DNA of 34,263 nt from Hydrogenophilales bacterium 12-61-10 (GTDB taxonomy: Bacteria > Pseudomonadota > Gammaproteobacteria > Burkholderiales > Thiobacillaceae): positions 1 to 34,263 of the forward strand of contig NCCT01000042.1 of NCBI GenBank assembly GCA_002279795.1. The letters are read 5' to 3'. Below are positions 10,246 to 19,071 of the stretch, piece by piece. Under the pieces are notes generated by a model that was not told the DNA's origin, searched no databases, and saw nothing but the letters and a program-made list of their open reading frames with translations. Each line of letters begins with the position of its first letter. The first letter of the stretch is position 1. Made by a program: the position numbers and the translations under genes.

Positions 10246-10261
10246 TGGCATGCTACGTGCT
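10246..10261 (+). promoter_or_regulatory. Sigma-54 (RpoN) promoter of the PEP-CTERM gene
   Basis: TGGCATGCTACGTGCT matches the -24/-12 consensus TGGCACG, four bases, TTGCW at all but two positions, with the GG and GC doublets at the required spacing. Transcription would begin near 10273, leaving a leader of about 60 bases with AAGGAG before the start codon. Sigma-54 control fits the PrsK/PrsR two-component regulation known for PEP-CTERM systems. Confidence 0.75.
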
Positions 10262-10334
10262 TTATAAATTGGCGTGAAGCTGGTCGCCTGGCTCGCAAGA
10301 TTGCAATCCCACCATTCCTTATAAGGAGTTTGAA

Positions 10335-11132
10335 ATGAACAAAAAAATTATCGCATCGGCAATTGCCGCTCTGGGCCTGGCGGCTTCTGGTTCCGCTTCA
10401 GCTATCGTTGTCGGTGGCGTGGACTTTGGCGCAGCTGGCGCAACAACCCACATCGAAACCTCGACCGTCGCTGAAACGTTCGTGAATGCTCCTGGCCAAA
10501 CACTGCTGGGATATGGCCAGATCAACACCGTCAATGGCAATCTTTTTTACTCGAACGGTGGTCTCAGCCGTCTGTATTTCGTTTTTGACTACAACGTTCT
10601 GACCTTTGACGCTCTGACCGGCGCTGCCACGTTCGACAACGGCAACATGAACGTTTACATGCTGCCCACGTTTAACCTGCTGAGCCAAAGCTCGGCTGCC
10701 AACCTGACCGCTATCCAGGGCGGCACCTTGTGGGCTACCCTGAGCGGCCACCCTGAAAATGGCGGTCCTTATGAACTGGCTGCAAATGGTTCACTGACTG
10801 GTGCCACGATCAGCTTTACGGGTTCCGGTTTGCTGGATATGGTTTCTGGCCCCAATGGCGTTCTTGAGTTCCTCGACAGCGATGGCATTGATGATGGCGC
10901 AGGTGGTTTTGCTGATATCGCACTCACCTCATCTGGTAACAATGCCGTGCTGAACAATTTCGACAATACAACGGGTTGCACGACCGGCCAAGCAACTCCA
11001 GGTCAGTGGTGTATTGCTGGCTCGGCTGACTTGCGTGGCCTGACCACCGTTCCGGAACCTGGTGTCCTGGCTCTGATTGGCTTGGGCCTCCTGGGCATGG
11101 GCGTCTCGCTGCGTAAGCGCAAGGCCGCCTGA
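10335..11132 (+). CDS. PEP-CTERM sorting domain-containing protein
   Basis: This is a 265-residue exported protein. It has a signal peptide (about residues 1-23, ending GSASA), a Gly/Ala/Asn/Thr-rich body rich in predicted beta strands, and a C-terminal exosortase signal. That signal is the PEP motif VPEPG, a hydrophobic stretch LALIGLGLLGMGVSL and a basic end RKRKAA. Exosortase and rhombosortase-type systems process such proteins and they are linked to extracellular polysaccharide. Two cysteines in the TTGCTTG and QWCIAG segments may form a disulfide. A strong AAGGAG precedes the ATG, a sigma-54 promoter lies 75 bases upstream and a double hairpin follows. The body is not recognised; the exosortase itself is not in this window. 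Confidence 0.92.
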   Translation: MNKKIIASAIAALGLAASGSASAIVVGGVDFGAAGATTHIETSTVAETFVNAPGQTLLGYGQINTVNGNLFYSNGGLSRLYFVFDYNVLTFDALTGAATFDNGNMNVYMLPTFNLLSQSSAANLTAIQGGTLWATLSGHPENGGPYELAANGSLTGATISFTGSGLLDMVSGPNGVLEFLDSDGIDDGAGGFADIALTSSGNNAVLNNFDNTTGCTTGQATPGQWCIAGSADLRGLTTVPEPGVLALIGLGLLGMGVSLRKRKAA

Positions 11133-11142
11133 ATGTACTGAT

Positions 11143-11168
11143 CAGACAGACCAGAACCGGTCTGTCTG
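11143..11168 (+). terminator. First hairpin after the PEP-CTERM gene
   Basis: A perfect 10-bp stem CAGACAGACC / GGTCTGTCTG with six-base loop, followed by TTTC only. It may help stop transcription or protect the message end together with the stronger terminator just after it. Confidence 0.5.
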
Positions 11169-11177
11169 TTTCATTCA

Positions 11178-11210
11178 AACCCGTGCTTGCCAGGCAAGCG
11201 CGGGTTTTTT
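11178..11210 (+). terminator. Rho-independent terminator of the PEP-CTERM gene
   Basis: The 14-bp stem AACCCGTGCTTGCC / GGCAAGCGCGGGTT has a single G-T wobble and a very tight loop and runs into six Ts, 46 bases past the stop codon. Confidence 0.85.
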
Positions 11211-11571
11211 ATTGCCTTGAGGTTATGCCCCGACTTTCAGCCATCCGAGTACTCAGGCCAGGTTAGGTCAATTTCCGGGCGGCCGTTCCGGACACAAACC
11301 CACAAGCTGACGGATTGCCAGCCCATAAACGCAAGAAAATGGGAACATCCTTTATCAGAAGTGCGGGCGGATTCGCGAGGAACGCAAGCCATCGTCCGTG
11401 CCTGCGGTCTTGATCCTTGGATCAACAAGCCAAAAGAGCCGTCAATCAGGCAAGCATAGATTGCTCGGCTGCATCGCCAATAGCAGGTCCGCTCACCAAG
11501 ACGCAAACGAAATACAAAAACCGACCGACCTGTATAGCCTCAGGCCCAAAAAACAAGCAGGCCCAATCTGC
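11211..11571. other. 361-base intergenic stretch between convergent genes
   Basis: No protein with recognisable features is seen in either strand; the short open frames lack ribosome binding sites and resemble nothing known. It contains a 7-bp dyad TTGATCC-TT-GGATCAA at 11410-11425 and a direct repeat of CAGGCCCAA at 11541 and 11558. The terminator-like hairpin of the minus-strand gene is at its right end. Confidence 0.4.
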
Positions 11572-11573
11572 TC
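11548..11573 (-). terminator. Weak intrinsic terminator of the prsT locus
   Basis: On the minus strand GAGCAG / CTGCTT with a seven-base loop is followed by G and six Ts. It overlaps the stop codon of the frameshifted tail. The stem is short with one wobble pair, so strength is doubtful. Confidence 0.4.
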
Positions 11574-11928
11574 AAAGGCTATTGAGCAGGATTTTGGCTG
11601 CGCTCGCTTCCGGAAATACCGGAGATTTAGCCAGCAGCTTTTCCAGTTCGGCGCGTGCCTGGGTTTTTGATCCGGTTTGCGCCAACGCAACGGCAAGGTG
11701 ATATCGCAAGGTCGGAATATTGGGCTGCACAGACACTGCAGACCTGATCAGTTGCAAGCCGCGCGCGCTTTGACCTTGCTCCAGCAGGATCCAACCCAGG
11801 GTATCCTGAGTGGCTGCATCCTTTGGACTCAGCTTGTAGGCTTTTTCAGCCGTAGCGCGTGCGCGTGGATCCTTTTGTTGCTGGTAAAGCGCGGCCAAGT
11901 TATTAAGTGCCAGCCTCATATTGCCCAA
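11572..11928 (-). pseudogene. prsT: Out-of-frame C-terminal part of the prsT gene
   Basis: This frame continues the TPR protein encoded upstream: ALNNLAALYQQQKDPRARATAEKAYKLSP, then DTLGWILLEQG and a final TPR pair, which is the usual end of the PEP-CTERM TPR lipoprotein family. It is shifted by one frame relative to the main part. The junction lies between about 11905 and 11925: the main frame reads QYEAGT then stop, and this frame picks up at LALNNL. Roughly eight residues that join the two in relatives (a QYE--L---P-N-type linker) are missing, so the lesion is a small out-of-frame deletion and not a simple slip. No independent ribosome binding site is seen. Confidence 0.8.
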
Positions 11929-14323
11929 TGGCTTCGGGGGTGCGGCCGTTGTTCATGTAATGCTGGGCCAGATACGCACGCACCGAAAAATCAGTTGGCT
12001 GTGCCTTGAGCCATTGGGCAATCTGATTGTCAGCCTGAGCGGAATTACTAGCCATGTATGCCGCTTGATGCCACTGGATGAGTGTCGTGTTCTTAGGCTC
12101 GATCGCCAGTGCCTGGGCAAAAGCTTGTGCGGCTGCAGCCGGTTGTTTGGCTGCCATCTGTGCCCGGCCTTCCAGCAGGAATCCGCTGGCGGCCTTGGGC
12201 TGGGTGATTTGCACTTGGCGCGCGACACGCAGCGCTTCGCCAGAACGCCCACTCCGGATCTCAAGATCGACCAACGTTTCCTGCGCAGGCTGGAAGCCCG
12301 GCTGCATCTTCAAAACCCGGTTAAGGGAAACGCGTGCTGCATCCAACTTGCCAAGATCAAGCTGCGTTTGCGCAAGCTTCATTTGCGCCGCAACGGATTG
12401 AGGCATTTTTTCTGCGAGACGCGTCGCCGAAATCAAGGCATTGTCCTTTTGGCCAGCGGCAAGCTGGGCTGTACCCATGAGGTCAAGCGCAACCAGACTG
12501 TCCGGATTGGCTTGCAAGGTTTCATTGGCGAGAGCGAGTGCCCTGGGATAATCCTGATTGTCGATATACAGCGAAACGAGACGCTGGCGCGGTTCCAGTG
12601 CGTTGGGGTGAGCCCCGATGGCTTTTTTGAGCCAGTCTTGCGCTTCGGGAGTGTTCTTTTGCAAGGCCTCCAGTTGGGCGAGCGCCAGCAAGGCTTGAAG
12701 GTGGTTCTTGTGCTTGTCGAGCACGCCCTCGAAACGTTTGCGCGCTGCATCTGGTTTTTTCTCATACAGGTCGAGTTGGGCAAGGCTGGCAATTGCCGGA
12801 TAAAAATCCGGGTCGGTTGCCAGCGCTGCTTCAAAGCTGCTACGGGCGCGAACGAAATCACCTTTCCCAGTGTAGGCCTGACCACGGAGCACCCCGACAG
12901 CGGGATTGCCGGGAAGCTTTTTCTCCATGGTCTGGATGACCGACAGCGCCTTGTCGAATTGTTGCTGCTCAAGATAGGCCAGCACCAATAGATTGTCGGC
13001 CTCGTGCTGCTTGGGCGTCATCGCAGCGGCGGCCTGAAGCTCAGGCAAGCCATGTGGAAAGTCCCCTTCGGCAAGGTGATTGATCCCCATGCGCGTGCGC
13101 AGGGCAGCATTTTTCGGGTCAATAGCAGCCGCACGCGCGAACCATTCCGTTGCACGCGCTGAATCCTGGTTGGCGCGGCTCGCTTCTCCCGCAAGGGTGA
13201 GCGCCTGGACGTCGCGCGAGTCAGGCGTCAGAAGCGGCGCAAGCGTTTCAAGTGCTTTGGCAGCCTGGTTTTGCTTGATTTGCGTTGCCGCCAGTATCCT
13301 GGTGGCATAGGCCTGCCCGGGGTAACGCGCCAGGTAACGTTGCAAATGTGATTCAGCCTGCTCATAGGAGCCCAGCTCATAAGCGGTTGCCCCTGCCAGC
13401 AGGGTGCTGGGCAAATGCCCAGGCATGGTTTTGAAGACCTCCTGCAGTGCGCTTTGGGTTGCAGGGAAGTTTTTTTGCTGGAACAGCAGCAAGGCACGCA
13501 GGTAATACGCTGGCGCAGATTTCGGCATCAATTTTTCAACTTGCTCGATATCGATCCGAGCCGCCTCTACCTGCCCGGCTTTCAGGTTGAGGGTAATCCG
13601 GTTTTGCAGCGCCTCCAGGTTATCCGGCTCGGATTTCAACACCTCACCATAAGCAGCCAGTGCGGCTTGTGGGTTGTTGTTCAACTGCTCCCAGTCGCCG
13701 ATGAACATGCGGGTACCGGCTTGCTCGCTGGGCAGCTTGATTGCCTCGTCGAGCCAGGCACGCGCCTGTTTCATGTCGCGCTCGGCAACCGCACATTGCG
13801 CTAGCCCCCAGTAAGTCTGGGGTATGCGCGCATCAACCGCACGCGACTGCTGAAACATGTCGCAGCCTTCCTTGAGTTTGCCCAACTTGAGCAGCGCATG
13901 TCCGCGCAATTGAAGGGTGCGCGCACGATTGGTCGGCGAGGTTTGGTCACCCGGTTGAATCTCGTCAAGCACACGCTGGTATTCGCCCATTAGCAGTAAG
14001 GCTTCACCCACCAGGGGCTGCACTACTTCGCGGTTGGCCCCCAGTTGCTGGGCACGATTGAGTTCCTTTTCGGCTTCAGCCCCTTGGCGGGTTTTCAAAT
14101 AAATCTGACCAAGCAGCAGCCTGGCTCCCGCGCTGTCCGGATTTTTCTGTAACGCGTTCTTGAGCTCGACAATGCTGCCTTGAAGCTTGCCCTTGTCCTG
14201 GAAGTCCTTGGCGCGCTGAATATGCTCCTGCTCGGTCAGATTGGCCGTGCTGTCACATCCCGAAAGCGCGACGGGTACGGATAAAGCAAGCGCGATCGCC
14301 AGGGCAACGGGGTGTTTGGTCAT
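11903..14323 (-). CDS. prsT: PEP-CTERM system TPR-repeat lipoprotein PrsT, frameshifted near the end
   Basis: This 806-residue chain consists almost wholly of tetratricopeptide repeats behind a lipoprotein signal; the lipobox LSGC puts the acylated cysteine near residue 23. It resembles PrsT, the large TPR lipoprotein found with exosortase/PEP-CTERM systems, where the full protein is about 900 residues and is thought to support polysaccharide export or surface assembly. Here the frame closes early at 11903 after QYEAGT, and the remaining ~115 residues are found in another frame (11572-11928). Repeats are regular, for example ALLALAQLEALQKNTPEAQDWLKKAI. It faces the PEP-CTERM gene tail to tail. 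The truncated product could still be lipidated and fold, but would lack the last repeats. Confidence 0.85.
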   Translation of the reverse strand: MTKHPVALAIALALSVPVALSGCDSTANLTEQEHIQRAKDFQDKGKLQGSIVELKNALQKNPDSAGARLLLGQIYLKTRQGAEAEKELNRAQQLGANREVVQPLVGEALLLMGEYQRVLDEIQPGDQTSPTNRARTLQLRGHALLKLGKLKEGCDMFQQSRAVDARIPQTYWGLAQCAVAERDMKQARAWLDEAIKLPSEQAGTRMFIGDWEQLNNNPQAALAAYGEVLKSEPDNLEALQNRITLNLKAGQVEAARIDIEQVEKLMPKSAPAYYLRALLLFQQKNFPATQSALQEVFKTMPGHLPSTLLAGATAYELGSYEQAESHLQRYLARYPGQAYATRILAATQIKQNQAAKALETLAPLLTPDSRDVQALTLAGEASRANQDSARATEWFARAAAIDPKNAALRTRMGINHLAEGDFPHGLPELQAAAAMTPKQHEADNLLVLAYLEQQQFDKALSVIQTMEKKLPGNPAVGVLRGQAYTGKGDFVRARSSFEAALATDPDFYPAIASLAQLDLYEKKPDAARKRFEGVLDKHKNHLQALLALAQLEALQKNTPEAQDWLKKAIGAHPNALEPRQRLVSLYIDNQDYPRALALANETLQANPDSLVALDLMGTAQLAAGQKDNALISATRLAEKMPQSVAAQMKLAQTQLDLGKLDAARVSLNRVLKMQPGFQPAQETLVDLEIRSGRSGEALRVARQVQITQPKAASGFLLEGRAQMAAKQPAAAAQAFAQALAIEPKNTTLIQWHQAAYMASNSAQADNQIAQWLKAQPTDFSVRAYLAQHYMNNGRTPEAIGQYEAGT

Positions 14324-14401
14324 TTATCTCGGCTCCATTTATGACAACGCTGGCCGGCTGGCTGGCGCTTTCAATCTAGTGATTATTTTTACAGCTGTTT
14401 G

Positions 14402-14418
14402 CCGGGGCAATACCCCGG
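14402..14418 (-). terminator. Hairpin after polA
   Basis: CCGGGG / CCCCGG with a five-base loop lies directly after the polA stop at 14421. There is no T tract, only CAAACAGCTGTAAAAAT on the minus strand, so it is a weak candidate. Confidence 0.3.
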
Positions 14419-14420
14419 GG

Positions 14421-17132
14421 TCAGTGCGCGGCTTCCCAATTATGTCCCGCCCCTACACCGACCCGCAACGGCACTTTTAGCGCAGCCACATTACACATAT
14501 AACCGGGCAATTCGGCGCGCACGCGGTCGAGTTCATGCTCGGGCACTTCGAGGATGAGTTCGTCGTGCACTTGCAGCAATAGACGACTATCCAGCTGCTC
14601 GCGGTCAAGCCAGCCCTGCACGGCGATCGTCGCCAGCTTGATGAGGTCGGCGGCAGTGCCCTGCATCGGCGCATTGATCGCAGCGCGCTCGGCGCCCTGG
14701 CGGCGTTGCGGATTTTTGGCGTTGATTTCCGGCAGGTAGAGCCGGCGGCCGAACACGGTTTCGACATACCCCTGGCTGCGCGCGGCTTCGCGGGTGCGCT
14801 GCATATAGTTGGCCACGCCCGGATAACGCGCGAAATAGCGGTCGATGTAGGCCTGCGCGGCGGAACGGTCCAGATTGAGCTGACTTGCAAGGCCGAACGC
14901 CGACATGCCGTAGATCAGGCCAAAATTGATGACCTTGGCCATGCGCCGCTGCTCGCTGTTCACCTCTAGCAGCGGCACGCCGAACACCTCGGATGCCGTG
15001 GCAGTGTGGATGTCGCGGTCTTCGGCAAACGCAGTCAGCAAGCCGGCGTCGTCCGACAGGTGCGCCATGATGCGCAACTCGATCTGCGAATAGTCGGCCG
15101 ACACCAGTTGATGCCCGGGCGGCGCGATGAAGGCCTCGCGGATGCGGCGGCCTTCCGCGGTACGCGCGGGAATGTTTTGCAGATTCGGTTCGGAACTGGA
15201 CAGGCGGCCGGTGACGGCGGTGGCCTGCGAATAACTGGTATGGACGCGCCCGGTAACTGGATGAATCATCTGCGGCAGCTTGTCGGTGTAGGTCGACTTC
15301 AGCTTGGCCATGCCGCGGTAGTCGAGAATTGCGCGCGCAATGGGGTGATCGAGCGCCAGTTGCTCCAGCGTGTCCTCGTCGGTGGACGGCGCGCCGCCCG
15401 GCGTTTTCTTGATGACCGGCAGGCCCTTCTGGACAAACAGGATGTCGCCGATCTGCTTGGGCGAGCTCATGTTGAAAGGTTGTCCGGCTTCCTGATAGGC
15501 GCGCTGTTCGAGTTCCAGCATTTTTTTGCCGAGCTCGCCGCTTTGCACCGCCAGCAATTGCTTGTCGAGCAGCACGCCGGTTCGCTCCATGCGAAACAGA
15601 ATGCGCGCCACCGGCAGTTCGATCTGGCGGTACACGTAATCAAGCTTCTGGGAGGCTGCGATCTGCGGCGCCAGCGCGTCGCGCACGCGCAGCGTCACGT
15701 CGGCGTCTTCGGCCGCATATTCGCTGGCGCGCTCGATCGCCACCTGTTCGAATCCAATGCGCGACGCGCCCTTGCCAGTCACGTCGTCGTAGCTGATGGT
15801 CGCCAGGCCCAGATGGCGCATCGCCAGGTTGCCCAGCTCGTGCGACTGGTGCGCCTCGATCACGTAGGACTGCAGCAGTGTGTCGTCGATGGCACCGCCC
15901 AGTGCGATACCGGCATTGGCAAAGATGTGGCGATCGAACTTGAGGTTCTGGCCGATGATTTTGGGCGCGGGGTTTTCCAGCAGCGACTTCAGTTTGGCCA
16001 GCGCGGTGGCGCGGTCCAACTGCGCGGGTGCGCCGGCGTAACAATGCGCCAGCGGCAGGTAGGCGGCCTCGCCGGGCGTGATGGCAAAGGACATGCCGAC
16101 CAGTTCGGCCTGCATCGGATCAAGGCCGGTGGTTTCGGTGTCGAGCGCGTACGCCGGTGCGGCGGCGAGCCGCGCGATCCAGTCGTCCAGCTGGGCGTCG
16201 GTCAGAATGGTTTCGTAGTGCGTGCGGTGGTCGCCGCTTACGTCCTGCTCGGGAATGGCCGGCAGGTCTATAGCCGCGGCATCCAGCTCGCGCAGCCAGG
16301 AACGAAAGCCGAAGCGTTCGAACAGGCTGCGCTGGGTGGCGATGTCGCGCGCCTGCAGCGTCAGTGCATCGAGCGTGAACGGCAGCGCCACATCGGTCTT
16401 GATGGTGATCAGCACGCGCGCCTGCGGCAGCCAGTCGCGGGCCGCGCGCAGGTTCTCGCCCACCACGCCTTTCACTTCATCGGCATGCGCCATCAGGTTG
16501 TCCAGCGTGCCGAATTCGCCCAGCCATTTCACGGCCGTTTTTGGCCCCACCTTGGCCACGCCGGGCACGTTGTCGACGCTGTCGCCGATCAGCGTGAGGT
16601 AATCGACGATACGCTCCGGCGGCACGCCGAATTTGGCGTTGACGCCGGGGATGTCGAGCGTTTCCTCGCTCATGGTGTTGACCAGCGTGACGTGGTCGTT
16701 GACCAGCTGCGCCATGTCCTTGTCGCCGGTGGACACGATGCTGCGCACGTTGTGGCGCGCGGCTTCCACCACCAGCGTGCCGATCACATCGTCGGCCTCG
16801 ACGCCGTCGATCACGACCAGCGGCCAGCCCTCGGCGCGGATCAGCTCGTGCAGCGGATCGATCTGGCAGCGCAGGTCGTCCGGCATCGACGGGCGATGCG
16901 CTTTATAGTCGGGGTAGAGATCGTCGCGGAAGGTTTTGCCCTTCGCGTCGAACACGCAGGCGATATAATCCGCCGCGTAGTCCTTCTGCAATTTGCGCAA
17001 CATCGACAGCACGCCCTTGATCGCATTGGTCGGCTCGCCCGCCGCGTTGCGCAGATCGGGCAGCGCATGAAACGCGCGATACAGATAGGACGAACCGTCC
17101 ACCAGCAGCAGGGTTTTTTGGGGCTCGCTCAT
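14421..17132 (-). CDS. polA: DNA polymerase I
   Basis: This is a full-length 903-residue repair and Okazaki-fragment polymerase with all three domains. Residues 1-290 are the 5'-3' exonuclease, with LLLVDGSSYLYRAFHAL and the GVEADDVIGTL and STGDKDMAQLV metal-site segments. The 3'-5' proofreading domain has DTETTGLD beginning at Asp331. The C-terminal polymerase has motif A SADYSQIELR (Asp680), the O-helix RRMAKVINFGLIYGMS and motif C VHDE (His856-Asp857-Glu858). The proofreading acidic residues are retained, so the exonuclease should be active. It is divergent from the LOG-family gene and sits alone on its strand. Nothing unusual apart from long open antisense frames caused by GC-rich codon use. 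Confidence 0.98.
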   Translation of the reverse strand: MSEPQKTLLLVDGSSYLYRAFHALPDLRNAAGEPTNAIKGVLSMLRKLQKDYAADYIACVFDAKGKTFRDDLYPDYKAHRPSMPDDLRCQIDPLHELIRAEGWPLVVIDGVEADDVIGTLVVEAARHNVRSIVSTGDKDMAQLVNDHVTLVNTMSEETLDIPGVNAKFGVPPERIVDYLTLIGDSVDNVPGVAKVGPKTAVKWLGEFGTLDNLMAHADEVKGVVGENLRAARDWLPQARVLITIKTDVALPFTLDALTLQARDIATQRSLFERFGFRSWLRELDAAAIDLPAIPEQDVSGDHRTHYETILTDAQLDDWIARLAAAPAYALDTETTGLDPMQAELVGMSFAITPGEAAYLPLAHCYAGAPAQLDRATALAKLKSLLENPAPKIIGQNLKFDRHIFANAGIALGGAIDDTLLQSYVIEAHQSHELGNLAMRHLGLATISYDDVTGKGASRIGFEQVAIERASEYAAEDADVTLRVRDALAPQIAASQKLDYVYRQIELPVARILFRMERTGVLLDKQLLAVQSGELGKKMLELEQRAYQEAGQPFNMSSPKQIGDILFVQKGLPVIKKTPGGAPSTDEDTLEQLALDHPIARAILDYRGMAKLKSTYTDKLPQMIHPVTGRVHTSYSQATAVTGRLSSSEPNLQNIPARTAEGRRIREAFIAPPGHQLVSADYSQIELRIMAHLSDDAGLLTAFAEDRDIHTATASEVFGVPLLEVNSEQRRMAKVINFGLIYGMSAFGLASQLNLDRSAAQAYIDRYFARYPGVANYMQRTREAARSQGYVETVFGRRLYLPEINAKNPQRRQGAERAAINAPMQGTAADLIKLATIAVQGWLDREQLDSRLLLQVHDELILEVPEHELDRVRAELPGYMCNVAALKVPLRVGVGAGHNWEAAH

Positions 17133-17190
17133 ACGGGGGCATTCACACTGACTTGATTCACACTAAGACCAATCACGAGGCGATCAAAAC

Positions 17191-17919
17191 ATGCACGGGG
17201 ATAAATTACCGATTACCGCCGATCCGGGTCGCAGCGCCGAAATCGACTACTCGGCGCGCGAATCGTGGCGGATGCTGGGGATTATGTCAGAGTTCGTCGA
17301 GGCGACTGAGCGGCTGGCTTCGATCCGCCCGGCGGTATCCATCTTCGGCAGCGCACGCACCCCGACCGACCATGCGTATTACCTGCTCACCGAGGAAATC
17401 GCGCGCAAATTATCCGACGCCGGCTTCTCGGTGATCTCCGGCGGCGGTCCCGGCATCATGGAAGCCGCCAACAAGGGCGCGTATTTCGGCAAGTCGCCCA
17501 GCATCGGCCTCAACATCCAGCTGCCGCACGAACAGAGCGGCAATCCCTATCAGGACATCAGCCAGACCTTCCAGCATTTTTTCGCGCGCAAGGTCATGTT
17601 CGTCAAGTTTGCCGCGGCCTACGTCGTCATGCCCGGCGGCTTCGGCACGCTGGATGAGTTGTTCGAGGCGCTGACCCTGGTGCAAACCGGAAAAATCACG
17701 CACATCCCCATCATTCTGGTTGGCTCAAGCTACTGGGCCGGGCTGGTCGACTGGATCAAAACACGGATGGTGGACGAGGGCATGATTTCGCCCGACGACA
17801 TCAATCTGATGCAGGTGATCGACGAACCCGATCAGGTAGTCGATGCCATTTTCAGCCATTACGAAAAACGCGGCTTCATGCCCTCGCTGGCCGAACGCGA
17901 AATCCAGCTCAACCTCTAA
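17191..17919 (+). CDS. LOG family (TIGR00730-type) Rossmann-fold protein
   Basis: This 242-residue cytosolic protein has the lysine decarboxylase-like/LOG motifs SGGGPGIMEAANKGA (83-97) and PGGFGTLDE (148-156). Family members with these motifs are nucleotide 5'-monophosphate nucleosidases or cytokinin-activating phosphoribohydrolases. It belongs to the longer bacterial subgroup with an N-terminal helical extension. The ATG at 17191 has no strong Shine-Dalgarno. It leads a plus-strand run with the DUF2782 and BPSS1780-type genes, gaps 20 and 16 bases. The bacterial role is not known; a nucleotide-cleaning function is inferred from the family. Confidence 0.92.
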   Translation: MHGDKLPITADPGRSAEIDYSARESWRMLGIMSEFVEATERLASIRPAVSIFGSARTPTDHAYYLLTEEIARKLSDAGFSVISGGGPGIMEAANKGAYFGKSPSIGLNIQLPHEQSGNPYQDISQTFQHFFARKVMFVKFAAAYVVMPGGFGTLDELFEALTLVQTGKITHIPIILVGSSYWAGLVDWIKTRMVDEGMISPDDINLMQVIDEPDQVVDAIFSHYEKRGFMPSLAEREIQLNL

Positions 17920-17939
17920 TCCACTCCCCGGAGACTGCC

Positions 17940-18260
17940 ATGCGCCCTACCTTTTTATTGTTAGCCCTGCTGGTGAGCGGCGCCGCCCTGGCCGCTTCGC
18001 CTTCCGACCGTCCGCCCGAACTCTCGCCGGTTCCCGATGGCCCGCCCGGCGCCGAAGATGCGCCCACCATCACGATCAAACCCGACAGCCGCGGCGAGGT
18101 CGAGGAATACCGCAGCAACGGCAAACTCTACATGCTCAAAGTCACCCCCAAGGTCGGCAAACCGTATTACCTGATCGATCCCAGCGGCGAAGGCCGCTTC
18201 AACCGCATGGAAACCCTGCCCGGCCTGCAGCCGCCGCAATGGGTCGTGAAAGAGTTTTGA
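17940..18260 (+). CDS. DUF2782 exported protein
   Basis: This small 106-residue protein has a signal peptide (about residues 1-18, ending AALAAS), a Pro-rich linker and a conserved domain. The domain includes ITIKPDSRGEVEEYRSNGKLYMLKVTPKVG and ends PPQWVVKEF. This pattern is typical of the DUF2782 family, which is common in betaproteobacteria and gammaproteobacteria and has no assigned function. It is periplasmic by prediction. GGAG lies 9 bases before the ATG. In many relatives it sits near polA as it does here (about 800 bases from the divergent polA start), but that link gives no function. Confidence 0.85.
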   Translation: MRPTFLLLALLVSGAALAASPSDRPPELSPVPDGPPGAEDAPTITIKPDSRGEVEEYRSNGKLYMLKVTPKVGKPYYLIDPSGEGRFNRMETLPGLQPPQWVVKEF

Positions 18261-18276
18261 GCCGAATGAATCCTGC

Positions 18277-19071
18277 ATGACGACCGCTTCCAATCAAGAC
18301 ATCCCCCGTACCGTTGCCGCCAGCCAGGGCTGGCGCTGGGTGGTCGAAGGCTTTCGCCTGTATCGCAAAAGTGCACTCTTGCTGTCTGCCGCATTTGGCG
18401 CGCTGTTCGGCGTGGTGATGGCGCTCAACCTGATTCCGGGAGTCGGCGGCACCCTGTCCGAACTGGCATCCCCCCTGCTGGTAGCTGGCTTCATGGCCGC
18501 CTACCGCGCGCTCGACCGTGGTCAGGACCTGGAACTGCCGCATTTTCTGGCAGGAGTCAAAACGCCCTTCCTCACCGGCCCGGCCCTGCCCTTGATGGCA
18601 ATGGGTGCCGTGCAGCTGCTCGGCACGCTCGGCATTGGCCAGATCATGCAAAACATGGGCTTTGACCCCGCAGCCATCATGGCTGCGGCGCAAAACCCCA
18701 AGACCTCGCCGGCCGAACTGCAGGCGCTGATGAATCAGTCGCTGCCCGCCGTGCTCACCGGCCTGCTGCTGTTCACCCCCATCATCATGGCCACCTGGTA
18801 CGCGCCGGCGCTGATCCTGTTCGGCGGCGCGCGCCTCGGCACCGCGCTCGGCGTCAGCCTCAAGGCCGTGATCAAGAACTGGGCGGCCCTGTCGGTCAAT
18901 GGGCTGGTGCTGGGAGTAATGCTGTTCTTCGCCGCCCTGGTGCCCATGCTGCTCGGCCTGCTGGTGGCGATGCCGATCCTGTTCGGCTCGCTGTATGCGT
19001 CGTATCAGGCGATTTTTGCGGTGTGGGCGGACGAGACCGACGCCACTCAAGAGACCGACAAGTTGGCGTAA
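18277..19071 (+). CDS. BPSS1780-family polytopic membrane protein
   Basis: This 264-residue inner-membrane protein has a cytoplasmic N-terminus containing GWRWVVEGFRLYRKSALLL, a pattern of the BPSS1780 family, followed by about six hydrophobic segments. Those include ALLLSAAFGALFGVVMALNL, LMAMGAVQLLGTLGIG, VLTGLLLFTPIIMATWYAP and GLVLGVMLFFAALVPMLLG. The function is unknown. It ends by overlapping the 3' end of the converging uvrD-type gene by 25 bases, so the two cannot both have terminators outside their coding regions. No enzyme motif is visible. Confidence 0.82.
   Translation: MTTASNQDIPRTVAASQGWRWVVEGFRLYRKSALLLSAAFGALFGVVMALNLIPGVGGTLSELASPLLVAGFMAAYRALDRGQDLELPHFLAGVKTPFLTGPALPLMAMGAVQLLGTLGIGQIMQNMGFDPAAIMAAAQNPKTSPAELQALMNQSLPAVLTGLLLFTPIIMATWYAPALILFGGARLGTALGVSLKAVIKNWAALSVNGLVLGVMLFFAALVPMLLGLLVAMPILFGSLYASYQAIFAVWADETDATQETDKLA

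Noticed and set aside
11900-11930. Programmed ribosomal frameshift in the TPR lipoprotein gene
   Set aside because: There is no slippery heptamer, and residues expected between the two frames are absent, which a ribosomal slip cannot restore.
15006-17156. A 716-codon open frame on the plus strand antisense to polA, and a 488-codon one antisense to uvrD (19782-21248)
   Set aside because: They have no family motifs or ribosome binding site, and mirror strongly conserved genes with high third-position GC, which opens the antisense frame.
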